Shown here: positions 1 through 13,134 of the stretch, piece by piece | How positions within the stretch are numbered: position 1 is the stretch's first letter | Layout of the letters: every line of letters begins with the position of its first letter | DNA from: Acestrorhynchus altus | Lineage: Eukaryota > Chordata > Actinopteri > Characiformes > Acestrorhynchidae | DNA length: 64,000 nt | Assembly: GCA_034509495.1 (NCBI GenBank) | Contig: CM067507.1 | Coordinates: 18,692,602 to 18,756,601 of the forward strand | Reading direction: 5' to 3' | Notes under the pieces: generated by a model | What the model was told of the DNA's origin: nothing | Databases searched by the model: none | What the model saw: the letters and a program-made list of their open reading frames with translations, nothing else | Program-made: the position numbers and the translations under genes

Positions 1-70
1 TTTGGAACAAGTTAATTTTTAGCTAGATTTCTCACTGATAATTCAAGAATCAATCAGTTCAAGTGTCATG
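1..70 (+). repeat. Dispersed repeat family B, fragment at window edge
   Basis: The first bases (GGAACAAGTTAATTTTTAGC, then TCTCACTGATAATTCA) match the 3' part of copy 3. The rest lies outside the window. Confidence 0.5.
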
Positions 71-1834
71 CCTGTGACCCTGTTCTCTAAATAGCATTTA
101 GGCAGATGAGTCAAGCTATCAGACCCCTGAGAGACCATCACATTCTACAGATTTCAGTCTGATTTGGGCAAATTTCAGTCCAATTTGGGCTTCCTTGCAT
201 CACACAGGCTTTTTTCAGGACTGAGGATCTTCCTCTGCACAACCAGACATGTCCCAGTGTAGACATGACCTACCATTCCAGAGGAGTGGCACCTTCACTT
301 GGATATATAGATAATTAGATGAGATAGAGCATAGCTCTGGGAAATTTACTGCATGCATGACTGGACTGAGTAGTTACTTACCATCATGCTGAGTAATTGG
401 GGCGAGGGGAGGACCATCCTTTCCACCTAGGGGGGGTCTAGGCAGTTATGATCTTTTAGACTCCCAGCTATGGATGACTGGGACATCACCAGGCATCAAA
501 ATCACAATCTCCTGTTGGCAGAACCAATACTTGGAGAATCTTCTGAGTTTTTCAGTGGCCACATGCTGGACCTCAAGTGGAGCAATAGTTTCCACTTTTT
601 AATTTTGGACAGGGTTCTGTTACTGACAAGCAAGAAGCTTGACCATGTTGTATCCAGTCAAAGACTTGAGACATAATGGGGAATTCATTATTGGCTTCTT
701 CTTCCAACAAACCAGGTTCTGTAGTAATAATAAAAGGACAAAACAGCTAATACTGGAAGATGGAGGTTGAGCTGTGCTCCCAGTGGCTCCCTCAGCTTCA
801 CATTTCTTGTGAGGTTTTGTAAAGCCAATGCACACGGGCCTTATTCATGAAACCAACAAGCTTTCACAAATGCTTCATAAATACCAGGTGCATGTTCCTT
901 TATAGTTATTACATAATTACCATAATCCAGGCTGATGAACTATAAATGACCACCCTGTAAGAGAGCCCTTGGATTATTCTGGTGCATCAGCCTTTTATAT
1001 AATGAAGTGTGTTCAAATCAGCACCTTTTACTTTTTAATCATTGTAGGGGAAATTATATGGAGAGACAGTAGATGGATTATGCCATATCATTCCAGTATC
1101 CAAGGAGCCAAGCCTAGACAGCACCTCTTCAGGTATGAGAAACCATGGATCTGGTGGATCAAAGCTGTCTATAAAATGTTGCATAAATACAAAAGAATGA
1201 ATCTGGATAGTCTACCAGTACTATCCAGTAAATCTACTCTCAGCTAATAAATCTGTACAACCTCCAGAGGCGTTGTCTCTGCTGTGCCCTGTCTGCCAAA
1301 TCTAGCAACACAACAAGATCAACAATGTCCACTGGTGGCTGTTACAGACCCCACAATCTTCTACTATAGGCAAATAATCCCTAATTGACCATATGTGTTA
1401 AAACAGAAAAACTGAGCTTTATTAGCTTGATAGGTGTAATGTTTTTGATTGCATTGATTGTATTTCATACTTAAACATTAATTATTATTTTGCCCTTTAG
1501 TTGATAATTCAATTTAATATAAATTAAATTACAGTGTGTGTGCACTTTTGGTGTCTTTTCGATCTGAATATGCAGAAAACACATGGTCAGGAGTAGGTGT
1601 ACTCCGAATTTTGTTCATACTTTTAATATTTTGAGACTTCAAACACTTTAATGAAAGCCAGCATATACAACAAAAAGGTTTTATTGATTTTGATTGATTT
1701 ATGTGAAATGAATGAGGCCCAATGCTGAGTGTATGCTTACAAAACTTTGCCAATTTTGCAGAATGTTTTCATAGTTTGACATGCTTTTATTCAGCAAAAC
1801 ATTAGAAAATATATGTAGAGACAGTCACACATGT
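71..1834. other. Non-coding DNA, nothing recognised
   Basis: AT-rich sequence with only short stop-bounded frames (under 95 codons) that lack any family signature. Confidence 0.6.
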
Positions 1835-2480
1835 CAGATCCTAGGCTCCTCAAATCTTCATTTGAGATGTAAAAATGGACCGAATTTAAATATTTGTATA
1901 AATTTGACCATATTTTCATAATTGACCTTGTTTTGTGTTTTATGTGGGTTTTGCGTTATAAAGACCAGAAAACACTTTAGAGCTCAGACATCCTGTTAGG
2001 AATTAATCATCCAGAGTGTTTTTGATCTGAAAATACAAGGATATTTATAATGTTATTTTTAGAATACTTGACAGTGGCCTAAATTAAATAAAATTGAAAA
2101 TTCTTTATCATTTTTTTATTTATGTATGTGTTTTATTAGTCCTTCTCAATTCTAAAAGAAAGAGAGGAAACAGCCCCTTCCTTCTCACGTTCCACTGTAA
2201 CCCAATATCTGGGTTAGTGATATCATCAGCCCTGGTCCCGCTTGCTGACCAACTGGAGTCTGCCTGCAGGCTGAGCATGTACACATGGGCAGTGCAATAA
2301 ACAGGCACGCAAAGGCTCCTTTGGCATTTAAACTGTGATTTAATTTCAGTTTGAAACAAGTAAACTTTAGCTGTTTTCTAGCTAATGATGTTTCATCACA
2401 CAAAATAATGAGACAGGGTTAAACAGGGTAACTCTGCAGTTTGTTATGATGCCCGCAGATCTTGGATTTTAAATGTTAAA
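1835..2480 (+). repeat. Dispersed repeat family B, copy 1
   Basis: Starts near CCTAGGCTCCTCAAA and runs through GATATTTATAAT, TTGACAGTGG, AACCCAATATCTGGGTTAG, GGCTCCTTTGGCATTTAAAC and on. The same ordered blocks recur at 9700-10320 (reverse strand), 11460-11750 and 15330-16025, with many substitutions and indels. I see no coding frame, terminal repeat or poly-A tail. I do not recognise the family. Confidence 0.75.
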
Positions 2481-2489
2481 TAGCCTCCA

Positions 2490-3690
2490 ATGTCTAATAT
2501 TACAATGTAGTTCTGAAGTCTGAAGCCAGTTCAGCTGGCTCTACTGTATGTATAAGACACTTCCCAAATAAATGAGATCTCAGTGATCCTTCAGAAAATG
2601 TCATTTTCCAGCATGCATTAATCTACTGCTTTGCATTCTAAAGTGTTTGCCGTGAGGGTCGTTGGGTTTGAATTTCGGCGATGTGCTTGAGTGCACACAG
2701 GGAGGGTGTGCTTGTGCTGTTGGGGTGTGTGATGTGTGGGGAGGCATAGCCGCCAAACCTAGGCTCTCACGGCTGCCTTGCACAGTGGAATGCACTGCCG
2801 ATGAGGGTATGCGTTAGCCAAGGCCAGGAAATGCGCAGAGTGCTGAAACCTTGTTTTCTCTTTCACAGCTCCTGAAAGGTTGTCACCCTTATCGTGGCAG
2901 GTAAATTTGTGCAGGTAAACATGGCCCATGAAGGCTCCTCCTGGCTTAGGCATAGTCACACCTGTCTGTGGTCCACAGGTGAGAGAGCCGTCTGTGCTTA
3001 TAGACTTGCTATATGCAGCCTTTGCCAAGATCTAGGCCAAATAATCTCTGCTCCATCCAGAAAGGGGGTTTGTCCTCTGTGAACCCATTCAGCTTTTAAT
3101 AGATCGACTTGGCTGTTGGGCACGTGAGGCCAGATGCTGTTCAAATGGGAGGAATGTGTACAAAGGTACACATCATCTTGATGTAGGTGTTGATGGAAAG
3201 TTCATGTAGAGCCATCATTTTCACAGGTCTAGAGATTTGTTCAGTGTATATTGTCTGTAGATATTGACAAATCCTTTTACTTGATACTCATACAGACATG
3301 AGAGTGTCTAATAAAGAAGTGTTTAGAAATGCCTTGTATCTTCATGAATGACAGTCTACTGAATCTAAACAGAGTAGAGTCCAAATGTAACTGTAAATAA
3401 ATAAATGTAAATAAAAAACAGTGATTTAAAATTAGGTGACGTTAAGTCAAATAAAAAGGAAAGTCATGCCCTTGACCATATTAACACATGTGTACCAAAA
3501 TACATAGCGACACAAAATATTTCCATTGAGACTTGGATTCACACTCTCAGGTGTGTATGGTCTACACAACCTTGCAGAATAATTAAGCAAAATGGGGAAT
3601 CCAGAACATTTGTGAGGTTACTGGACTCCAACTAACCACAATTATTATGAACCACTATTACATCCAAATGGAGAAAACTTGAGACAGATG
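2490..3690. other. Non-coding DNA, nothing recognised
   Basis: Slightly higher GC around 2640-3080, with overlapping short frames on both strands, none recognisable. No repeat structure seen. Confidence 0.55.
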
Positions 3691-4175
3691 TGTATATCCC
3701 CATGTGCCCAGCCAACCTGAATTCCTCAAAGAGTGCAGCTATTAGTCATTCAGTCATTCTGGGAGTCACAAAAGAACCCAGACAAATATCCAAGGAACTG
3801 AACTCACCTCAGATAAAGTTAGCATTTATGAATCCACCGTTGCAGACTTATTGAAAGTGGGTCTTTCCCTGGTAGACAGGGTTTCAGCTAAGATAGCATT
3901 CCACAGTCAGAACACACCAACAATCAAAACAGTCATAACAACATTCAAACATGGTGGTGCTAGTGTAAGAGTACTGGGATGCTTTGCTGCTTTAGGACGT
4001 CATAAATCCTGGTCTTTTTCAGAACTGCTTGTCATCAGTTCATGATCTGTACTGCAGTTTGATTATGGAGAAAGAAAATGACTCAACGCACAAGAATAAG
4101 TCCATCTCTGAATGGCTCAAAGTAAACAAAATGAAGAATCTAAAGTGGACTAGAGACCATCCTTCCTTGAACACG
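3690..4175 (+). mobile_element. Tc1-like transposase relic
   Basis: Decayed coding similarity to fish Tc1 transposases: CAAACATGGTGGTGCTAGTG, read as KHGGASV, then GCFAALG at 3950-3995 (family: KHGGGSVMVWGCFAASG), and at 4100-4150 a block reading K-S-SEWLK-NKMK, as just before the third catalytic residue. Stops and frameshifts are frequent; I see no terminal repeats. Confidence 0.6.
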
Positions 4176-4239
4176 TTCAGATGCTCATGCATTTGGATTT
4201 AGTTTGATATTTCTTGTGGATCTTAATTTATGTTTTGCA

Positions 4240-6045
4240 GGTGAAATGATGGAAATATGTATATTAATTTTTTATTTATATGCTTTTATTCAGGTCCTCT
4301 AAGACCCTCATTTTAACCACCTGCATTTATATTTGGCAGACAAATGGGTCTCCAGATAGATGGACTGAAATCCAATGGCAAATTTGAAAAACTGCTCGTT
4401 ATGTGGCAACCTGTTGTGCTATGATGGTTGCGGCCCTGAAACACCATTGAGCCCATGAGAAGGCAGCAGTTTGTGCAGTCCATGATGACGAAGACAAGAA
4501 ACGGACACACCATTGAGAGGAGATCCAGTTGTACTGTGAAGGGTTTGGTGGTGAAATCCATCATTGCTATAATGTGGCTTACATGCAACCCCCTAAAGTT
4601 GAGGGACTGGATTTGCATCAGTTATAAAAGTGTGTATTTATGCTTGCATTTTCATGTGGCTTGGCCTTATCCCAATATAATCCTGATACTCAGGACATAT
4701 GAACTAACAAGGTGTAAACAAGGTCTAATGTCTCTTACTTACAATTGTCATGTTATTCTGAGAACAGACCCGTTATTGTCAAATTATATCCTCAATTGCT
4801 GGGTTGCTGGTAAACTAATAGCAATACCAGTTTCAGTGCTACTGGTTCACAAACACATGCCTTTTCATTGCATCCAGGAAACCTGTAGGAAAAATCATAC
4901 CAAAGAAAAGCACTTCAAACTGCAAGCAAAAAAGCGGAATAATATGTGCTGCTGGAAAAGGATGGATTAGTGTTTGGATCCTGTGGCTATGCTGATGGAA
5001 AGGAAGGGCTCGTATATCATTCTGCTCTCAGCAGCCCATTCGCACTCATACAGACTTATGCTGTCTGGGAGCCATAGCATGAGCCTTTCCATTTTCACTC
5101 CTTCTGAGAAGTATTGAACTCTACAGCTTTATTGATGTTGGCTTCCTGTAATGGGCTTCATTTCTTTTCTTTTTTTTTTTCATCTGTGAAGTGTTTCCCA
5201 GCTCCAACTTTCCGCTTTCTAAATAATTATTTTGAGGGTTTTACATCGCTCTTCGTCACTGCTTGTTAGACTTCTGAACAGTACACAAGCTTTGACTGCA
5301 GCACAAAAGCCTTTTTGTTGCATTAGTTTGAAAAAAAGATTAATTATTACTTTAGTGTGTGTTATTGATATATAGCACATGGATTCTTTTAAATCAAATG
5401 AAAATCACAAACAGGAAACAGAGGCAGGAGTTTCAGGAGCAGTCTGTCTGAGGTAATCAGAAGACATATGAGCTCATGTGATTCCCTGGAGCGGGGAATC
5501 ATCAAACTAATAGGTCACTATTTCAACAGTTCTCTTGGTTTGTGTAGAATGATAAAATTTACCCACTGAAAGATAGATTCTGATGATGCATTAGAAAGCA
5601 AGATGCATTAAACAAGCAGGAAGGGTGATTATTTTAGCTGCAGTTAGCTAAAAGGTTTTGGTGAGGTTTGAAAGAGCCCTTACCTGATTTAGTGAGTGCT
5701 GATCTGGCTTTATGACATACTTAGCACCTCATCACCCTTTTCCAGATGGAGCAGATGGGGCCTGGAGCCTCACTAGCCACACATGGTTACACACTATGCT
5801 GCCCATGGCATGTCAGATCCTTGTTATCAGGCCTGTTCATGTGCACCAATCTAACTTGTGAAATCAAAGGATTTGTTTTCATTTTAATAGTTGAAAAAGA
5901 AGGACAATTATGGAGCAGAACTTTTTTTTTGCAATAGTGGTAAAAATTAAATAAAGATTTTTGTCTTCTAGCAGTCTTACAAGCATCAATATATTTCCTG
6001 GCTCTCAGATTTATGCTTGTAGGTACAGAACTCTTACCATATATT
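4240..6045. other. Non-coding DNA, nothing recognised
   Basis: Includes a 171-codon frame at 4455-4970 that lacks family signature or splice context. A T-run lies at 5169-5180. No repeat assignment. Confidence 0.5.
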
Positions 6046-6046
6046 T

Positions 6047-7908
6047 GTGTGCAAAATCACTACTCAAAAAGATTTTGGAGGCAGCTCTGACTCTGGGGCA
6101 GAACAAACACAATTAGTTCAGAGAATAATTAATTAAAATAACCAGAAGGTGGAGCTTTCCGCTCCTCTGAGCTTTATGTGTTGATGTATTGCTTAAAAGT
6201 TGTGCAATTCAAGTTATTTGAAGAAATTCTTTTATATGGTGTTGATTTCTCAAAATCTGCCTGGAAAACTAGCCAGCTAGTTTCTAAGGCAGCATTTCAC
6301 AGCTATCTAGCATGCCAGCATAGCGTACCATGATGTGTTCATGTGACTATGTCACACTAAGAGGCACATTTTTAAATTCTGTTATATAACCCCAGTTTTT
6401 ATAAAATAAATACATAATACGATAATTTCCAAATCCTTTTCAACCTATATTCAATTGAATTTACTACAAAGACAAGATATTTAATGTTCAAATGGATACA
6501 TTTATTGATTCCTTTCGAATTTGATACCTGTTACACATTCCAAACAAATTGGGACAGGGGCATTTTTACCACTGTGCTACATCACCTTTCCTTTGAACAA
6601 CACTCAGTAAGCATTTAAGAACACTAACTGTTGAAGCTTTGTAAGTGGATTTCTTTCCCATTCTTGCTTGGTGTACAGCTTCAGTTGCTCAACAGTCCAA
6701 GGTCTCTGTTTCCGGATTTTTCACTTCATAATGCACCACACATTTTCAATGGGAGACAGGTCTGGACTGCAGACAGACCAGTCTAGTACCCACACCCTTT
6801 TATATGAAGCCATGCTGTTATAACACGTGCAGAATGTGGCTTGGCTTTGTCTTGATGAAATAAGCAGGGACGTCCCTGAAAAAGATGTTGCTTGGATGGC
6901 AGCTCCAATATGATTCTCCAAAACCTCTATGTACCTTTCAGCATGAATGGTGCCTTCACAGATGTGCAAGTTACCCATGCCAAGGGCACTAAGACACCCC
7001 CATACCATCAGAGATGCTGACCTTTGAACTTGTGGTAATATACGTTACAGAATGATGTCGGTTTTTATTGCAGTGTCGTCTGAGGGATCAAAGATCAAGG
7101 GCATTCAATGTTGGTTTTTGCTGCTTACTTGCAGACATTTCTCCAGATTCTTTGAAACGTTTGATGGTATTAAGGACTGTAGATGATGAAATCCCTAAAT
7201 TCCTTGCAAGTGCACATTGAGAGGCATTGTTTTAAAACTGTTGGACAATTTGCTCATGCAGTTGTTCACAAACTGGTAACCCTCACCCAATCCTTGCTTA
7301 TGAATGACTGAGCCTATCAGGGATGCTCCTAATGACACTCACCTGTTTCCAATTCACCTGTTCACCTGTGGAAGGTTCCAAACAGGTGTTTTTTTTTAGC
7401 ATTCCTCAACTTTCCCAGTCTTTTGTTGCCCTGTCCCAATTTTTTTGAAACTTACTGCAGGCATCAAATTCAAAATGAGTGAATATTTGCAAAATACAAT
7501 AATGTGTATCTGTTTGAACATTAAATGTATTATCTTTGTAGTGTATTCAATTGAATATAGGTTGAAAAAGATTCACAAATGATCATATTCTGTTTTTATT
7601 CGTGTTTTACACAACGTCCCAACTTCATTGAAATTGGGGTTGTATAAACATAGCTTTAATGCTCATGTTCAGTAGCTCAGTTTGCATTCTTGATAGTTGC
7701 ACAACATTACTCAGCTAGCTAGCTATGAAATTATCACCATATAAAATAATTAAAAAACAAACATACGGCAAACCTGCACAAGTCATCCACATATAAAGTG
7801 CTGAGGAACAGAAAGCTCCACCTACTGGTTATTTTAACTGGTTATACTCTGAACCAATTGCATTTGTTCTTCCCCCAGAACTGTTTTGAGTAGTGAATTT
7901 GCACAAGA
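6047..7908. mobile_element. Foldback/MITE-like element split by a Tc1 element
   Basis: The left arm (about 6047-6270) and the reverse complement of the right arm (about 7705-7908) align: both have GCAAA-TCACTACTCAAAA, AGAACAAA-CAATT-GTTCAGAG, TTAAAATAACCAG-AGGTGGAGCTTTC and CTTTTATATGGTG. Without the inserted Tc1 element (6387-7642) the original would be about 600 bases with arms over 200. No coding frame. Family unknown. Confidence 0.7.
6387..7642 (-). mobile_element. Tc1/mariner-type element, decayed, with long terminal inverted repeats
   Basis: The ends mirror each other: AACCCCA near 6388 and TGGGGTTG ending at 7642, each next to TA; CCTTTTCAACCTATATTCAA near 6435 and TTGAATATAGGTTGAAAAAG near 7552. 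The minus strand carries transposase remnants, with MVWGCLSALGMGNLHICEGT at about 6949-7008 and WSVCSPDLSPIENVWCIMK at about 6721-6777; the E of PIE is the third catalytic acid of the DDE fold. The middle, including the second catalytic block, is frameshifted and partly deleted. The family is common in teleosts by recall. Confidence 0.85.
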
Positions 7909-8159
7909 GCAAACAATACAGCTCAAGGGTTGTGACCATTCTGACTATTCTAGTCTCTAATTCAGGGTTGCTAATGAAACCAGGAGGAGTTAAACATGTG
8001 GCCCATCTGGGTTGTACAGACCACATGGGGCCAAGATGGGTCCCAGTAACAAACCCACTCAATGGCCATGTCCACCTTGAACTCACCCACATTCCACCCG
8101 TGTGAGACTCACATGAGCATGTGGCTGGGACATGATTAAAATGGAATTTAATTTCATGT

Positions 8160-8345
8160 GTCGTACAATGTGTACTAAAGGTGCATATGCACAAATTACT
8201 GATGCAACCCAGACAAGCAGAAATGTAATGATGTGAACAGAGAATGTGAAACAGCAAATATTGTAATTATGTAACTATACCTCCACCTAAAACTAAACAT
8301 AACCTAACCTTTATGCTAACCCTAAGCATTATCATAGTAAAATGT
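8160..8345 (-). repeat. Family C repeat with degenerate telomere-like core
   Basis: Contains GTACAATGTGTACTA at 8164-8178 and a degenerate CCTAAC-type tract at 8280-8330. The same two parts, in reverse orientation, occur at 19800-20105, which suggests one family of elements rather than true telomeric DNA. Confidence 0.5.
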
Positions 8346-9699
8346 GAAATTCTTACTGTTTCTCCATGATTCCCTATTAATTCATTTTTAAAAACTCTAT
8401 AACAGTGAAAAAACAGCATGGTTTCCTTAATTTCTTCTCCAGGTATTTGAAAGGCTTTGTTATGTCTGTTTGAAAAAGCTCAATGTGTAAATATACATAT
8501 TTGGAACATTCAGAAAGGTGTACATATTCACAAATTAAACAGGTTGTATTACATATGTTTGCACTCATTTGCATTATTTTAGGTCCGTTAAAAGAGCTTG
8601 TGTAAAAGGAGACATATACTCATGATCAAAAATCTGACATTCTAATCTGTTTCGAACTGGTAGCAGAATGTACTGTTCTGCAAAATGAAAACAAACACGT
8701 TGTTCTAAAACATTTCTATCCAGCCAATTTGCTGTACTGAATATAACCTGGCCTGACCTGTTATCAAAAAACACATTTGACACCCCTGCTCATCCGAAAG
8801 GTTCTTTAGGGAACCATAAGTGGTTCTCTTAGTATCACTGCAAAGAACTCCTTTGAAGAGTGTTTTGGCTTTGCCTTTGTTTTCATTTGGGTTTACTTAA
8901 TGGATTGCTCTGAAAAGCAAATCATTTTGCCTCTACCTCCACAAGGTAAATGTGGGACTGTGAAAGACGGCGTGTGCTTCCAAATGTCATGCATTACTTA
9001 TACTTGCAGCCAAAGTGGAACATTTTGGGCACTGAAGGCAGGAAAAAACTGAACTATAATAAAAGAGCAGACATGGCAAGCAGTGCATTTCTGTTGAGAT
9101 GCCACATCTCATGTCCTGCCAGAATTCCAGTGAAACAGGAGGGAAATGTTGCATTATGAGGACTTAATTGAACCATGGGTGCAAAAGCCATTTTAATGCT
9201 TCCGTTCTGGACTACTCCATGTCAGGACTGTTTGGATAAGAGATCTTTGTAAAATGTGCATGGCCCTAACCTTGAATAACAAGAAAATAAGCATGAGAAT
9301 AATGAATAACAGAGATGCTAACCAATCAGCCTCACTGATAGAAAAATAAGATATGCAATTTAATTCAGAAACGGTATCCTCTATGCAAGACAGACCATAA
9401 TGCATGAGTCTGTAATTCACTTCATTTGGAAGCTGTAATTGTTGCTGACAGCTTGACAGATTTTTGAAACCTAAGTACTTGTGTATTATTTTTTGGACAC
9501 CGTAAAAGCAGTAAACAACATTATTTTTTTCAGTTGGTGGGTCTTTAAAGAATCAGTTTTGTGTGAAGTCTTCTTTTAAAGATGAAAGAATAAAGGTTCT
9601 GTTTCAATCATAGACCTTTTCTTTAAATCCTTTCTGTACAACGTTTGTATAGTATTGTAGGCTTTATAACTCAAGATCAAAGTAGCCTATAGACACGAA
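8346..9699. other. Non-coding DNA, nothing recognised
   Basis: AT-rich; no repeat or coding signature seen. Confidence 0.55.
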
Positions 9700-10320
9700 A
9701 AAGTATATAACAAACTTAGGCTTACTCATCTACCCATCGTGTGATGAATTATCAGTTTAAATTCATTTGTTTACAACTGAATTACATCCCAGTTTAAATG
9801 CCAAAGGAGCCTTTCAGTGCATGTTCCAGAGTATATGATGGAGCTGCATGCAGACTCTGACTGATCAGCGAGAGACTAATGACTTCACTGACCCAGATAT
9901 TGGGTTAGAGAGGAAAACAAGAAGGGTGGGGCTGTTTGCTCTATTTCTTTGCTCACACAGTGTTTAAATTTAGGAATAAAAGACCTGAAACAGGATAATA
10001 CTGATACTGACATGAATAACAAAACATAATATTATTCGGACCACTGTCAAATATTTTGAAGAACTTATTAATAAAAATATCCTTCTCAATCTAATTATTA
10101 TACCGAAGTCATCATAATTATTGTATTTTGAGCTTAAAAGTACTCTGAATGATCAATTTCTAACAGGATTTCTGAGATAGAAACTGTTTTTTAATAAAAA
10201 TAAAACACAAAACATTGTAGCCACAAGTATTTTTTATCACAATTCATACAAATATTTTAATTTTCTTATTTTTTACATTTCAAATGCAGACAATTTTGAG
10301 GAGCCTAGGACAGTATAACA
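9700..10320 (-). repeat. Dispersed repeat family B, copy 2 (reverse)
   Basis: The reverse complement matches copy 1 along most of its length: CCTAGGCTCCTCAAA, the GTTTTGTGTTTTAT block, CCTGTTAGAAATTGATCATTC, TTTGACAGTGGTCC, AACCCAATATCTGGGT and GGCTCCTTTGGCATTTAAAC. Long near-full alignment in the opposite orientation shows a dispersed repeat, not a tandem duplication. Confidence 0.75.
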
Positions 10321-10324
10321 ATAA

Positions 10325-11455
10325 TTGGCATGGGTCTCCTATCAATATGTTTCAAATTTTTGTTAAATAAACATCAAACATCCCACTAAATTAGCCTACA
10401 GTTGTAAACCTTAAGCCTGTTTTTTTCTGGCTATATGTTCCTAATCAAAAATACAAACTCCTTATGAAGAAAATTAGTCTAATGACAAAACAGTACAGAT
10501 GATATTGGATGAGAGTGGAAATTGTTTCCTGAAAGAAAGGCCATGAATACCTATTATAATCTCTTAAACTGTCTGAATCTGTGTGAACTGGCATGCTTGA
10601 ATTTTTTAAGGAATTGAACATGCTGCAATGTGACAGCGATAGCAAGGGATAGATAAGACAGATAAGTTGTATAACTGAAGAATAGGGGGGCTTTAACTGA
10701 AAGATAAACATCACTCCAAAAGCAACTTCTGAGTATCTTAATGTGCATGAAGTGATGTTATGCTTGTTAACATCTCCAAACGGTCTGAACTTCTGAACAC
10801 TGGCTGCGTTTTAATGCATTGGCCAGGGAAAAAAAGATATTCATAAAGTCTTATTTTGGAAATAGCAGTTATGTATTAAATATCAAAAGAACTGTGTTCA
10901 AAGTTATTAATGATCATGTGTGTACTGTATGCAAGGTATCAAAAGCTCACTTGTATTTCTAAGCATCTCATTTCTTCAATAATGCTATTAAAAAGACAAA
11001 TGTGTTTTAGGAATCTGGACAGTGCTAGCAGTTATAACTATGCCTATTTAAGTCTGTTTATGTCTTTGGTATAATTTATTAGTTTTATTTATTTATTTAG
11101 ATGTATTAATTACATGATTTATCTTTAAATATTCATCATTCTTCCCTTTTTTTGGTTGACACTAACCATCGACGTTCTTACATACTTCAAAAGTGCTTAG
11201 ATAAGGATTACAGATTACATTTGTATGTTTGGTGGTTGTAGTGTTTAATAGGAGAGAACATCATGCAGAATGAGTAATAATAAAAATATACAATATATGA
11301 ATTCTATGAGGTAAAGATTAGGTTATTTTGAATCCACTGTACAGTAATAAGCTTCATGGGTAAACATGGAAGTTACACACAGTATCCCCAGTGCATTAAA
11401 GGAAGAATAACATGTCAAAAAATAGCATTACAAATTTTGTGCATGTAGAATAGAA
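10325..11455. other. Non-coding DNA, nothing recognised
   Basis: Very AT-rich; only short frames. Confidence 0.55.
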
Positions 11456-11459
11456 TTTA

Positions 11460-11750
11460 ATGTATTTAATGCAATTTCTGGATCAGTGATGTCATGTGCA
11501 TCCTGTTGATCATTCAGAGATTTCCTGCATGTACATGTGGACAGTGTAGTTTAATCTTCATTTGAAGGCTCTTTTGCCATTTAAACTGGAATTTAATTCC
11601 AAAACAAGTGAAATTTAGATGTTTTCTTTGCTTACTCACTGATTCACAAAAAGATGAGAACCCTGTCTATAGATCACACTCATCCTGAGATAAGAAGCCT
11701 AGAAAACAGCATGTTGCAAAGTGTGGATCTCAGGTTCTAAGGGTTAACTG
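11460..11750 (+). repeat. Dispersed repeat family B, 3' partial copy
   Basis: Covers only the 3' half of the family: GGCTCTTTTGCCATTTAAAC, then ATCCTGAGATAAGAAGCCTAG and TTGCAAAGTGTGGATCTCAG, in the same order as copy 3. Confidence 0.65.
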
Positions 11751-11784
11751 TAAAGAAAGAAATATTTTTATATATTTTTGGTTA

Positions 11785-11992
11785 ATTACATTTATGGTAT
11801 TTAGCAGACACTCTTATCCATAGTGACTTACAAGGTTCCTCATATTACAGAAGTTGGTCAGAGTGGTGTTAGGAGTTTTGCCCAAGGACTCATATTGGTG
11901 TAGTACAGCATAATTGCCCAGACTGGGAATTGAACCCACATGATATGGTGGGTCACTAGTGGTGTAATCTGTTGCACCACACAAACCAGTTC
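11785..11992 (+). repeat. Fish interspersed repeat (SINE/LINE-tail-like)
   Basis: Opens ACATTTATGGTATTTAGCAG, then ACTCTTATCCA-AGTGACTTACA, and later GGGAATTGAACCCACATGAT. This ordered trio is the signature of a very common otophysan interspersed repeat by recall (TTTAGCAGACGC-CTTATCCAGAGCGACTTACA, then GGG-TTGAACC). I am unsure of its class. Confidence 0.55.
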
Positions 11993-12096
11993 TAATTATT
12001 TTCATGAAATATTTTCTGCTGGGCTTAATTAGTCTAACGAACATGTAGAGGGAAAATGACTAATCTGTTTAATGTTTAGAACTACCCCAATGTTTT

Positions 12097-12100
<4 letters not shown>

Positions 12101-12168
<68 letters not shown>
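12101..12168. repeat. (CA)n microsatellite
   Basis: About 34 uninterrupted CA units. Confidence 0.98.
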
Positions 12169-12169
<1 letters not shown>

Positions 12170-12654
12170 GGTTAAATACAACATTTAATAAAGGCTACAA
12201 AGAATAAGAATATAAAATTTAAAAGTGGTGATTTCTTTTAAAACTTGAGTCACAATTTGATCTTAAAAAAGTGAATTTTCATAAGTAAACCATGTTGTCT
12301 TGTAAATCAAAATGATTACACTAAATATTGAATGAATTAATAAAAGTAAACAACAAAGTTTATGGTGAAAAATATTGTACTCTTGAATGTATAAACACAT
12401 TGTTTTAATTTGACCTAGAAAAGTTATGCACATAACAGGAGGTTTTTAAAACGACTAATAAACAGTAATAAATGCAAACCTCCCACTTTTGGTTCCTGCA
12501 AACAAACATGCAGCGTAACTGAGAATGCTAAATCTATTATTAATCCACCCATCAGCAGCATGCACTGGATGCCCCACCACTGAGTATTAACACCTGGTTC
12601 CAGTTACCTACTTGCAAAGCTCCCCTTTATAAGGTATTTGGGATATCTTTGCAC

Positions 12655-13065
12655 AGCATTACACCTCTGTTATTTTGAGAGTGGGGCTTGGTGCCAGATG
12701 TGCTGATTTGAGTATTACTAGAACTGCTGATCCCTTGAGATTTTCAACATAGAAATTCTCTAGAGTTCAATAGTGCACTAAAGACAAAACATCCAGTGTC
12801 CAGCAGGTATGTGATGAAGAGGAGAACGGTCAGACTTTTTGGAGCTGACAGAAAAGGTAACTCAGATAACCTTCCTGAAGGACCAAGGTTTCAGAATGTA
12901 TGAGACAGTGAATCAAGCAGAAGAACTTGTTGGGATCCACTTCTCCCAGCAAAGAACACAAGAGACTGCAGTAGGCACAGACTCACAGGCCCAACCTGTC
13001 TTGTATCAACAGTCCAGGCTGGTGGAGGTGGTGTAATGGTGTGGGACATTGGCACATTTTAATAC
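12655..13065 (+). mobile_element. Tc1-like transposase relic
   Basis: Matches a known fish Tc1 type: GGTGCCAGATGTGCTGATTT near 12690, then GAGCTGACAGAAAAGGTAAC, GTTGGGATCCACTTCTC and CAGCAAAGAACA, AGTCCAGGCTGGTGGAGGTG and TAATGGTGTGGG. Large deletions remove the segment with the first catalytic residue. The open frame at 12839-13036 crosses frames of the original protein and is not a gene. The same family recurs at 49170-49500. Confidence 0.7.
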
Positions 13066-13134
13066 AATCAATGTATTATCTAATCAATTAATATATTTGA
13101 TTAGATGTCATGCAGAATATTGAATGAACACCTA

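Noticed and set aside
4455..4970. 171-codon + frame, the longest outside repeats
   Set aside because: No recognisable motif, no promoter, no splice-flanked conservation seen; codon use looks random for a vertebrate. Kept as unsupported.
12839..13036. 65-codon + frame
   Set aside because: It crosses frames of a decayed Tc1 transposase relic, so it is not a gene of its own.
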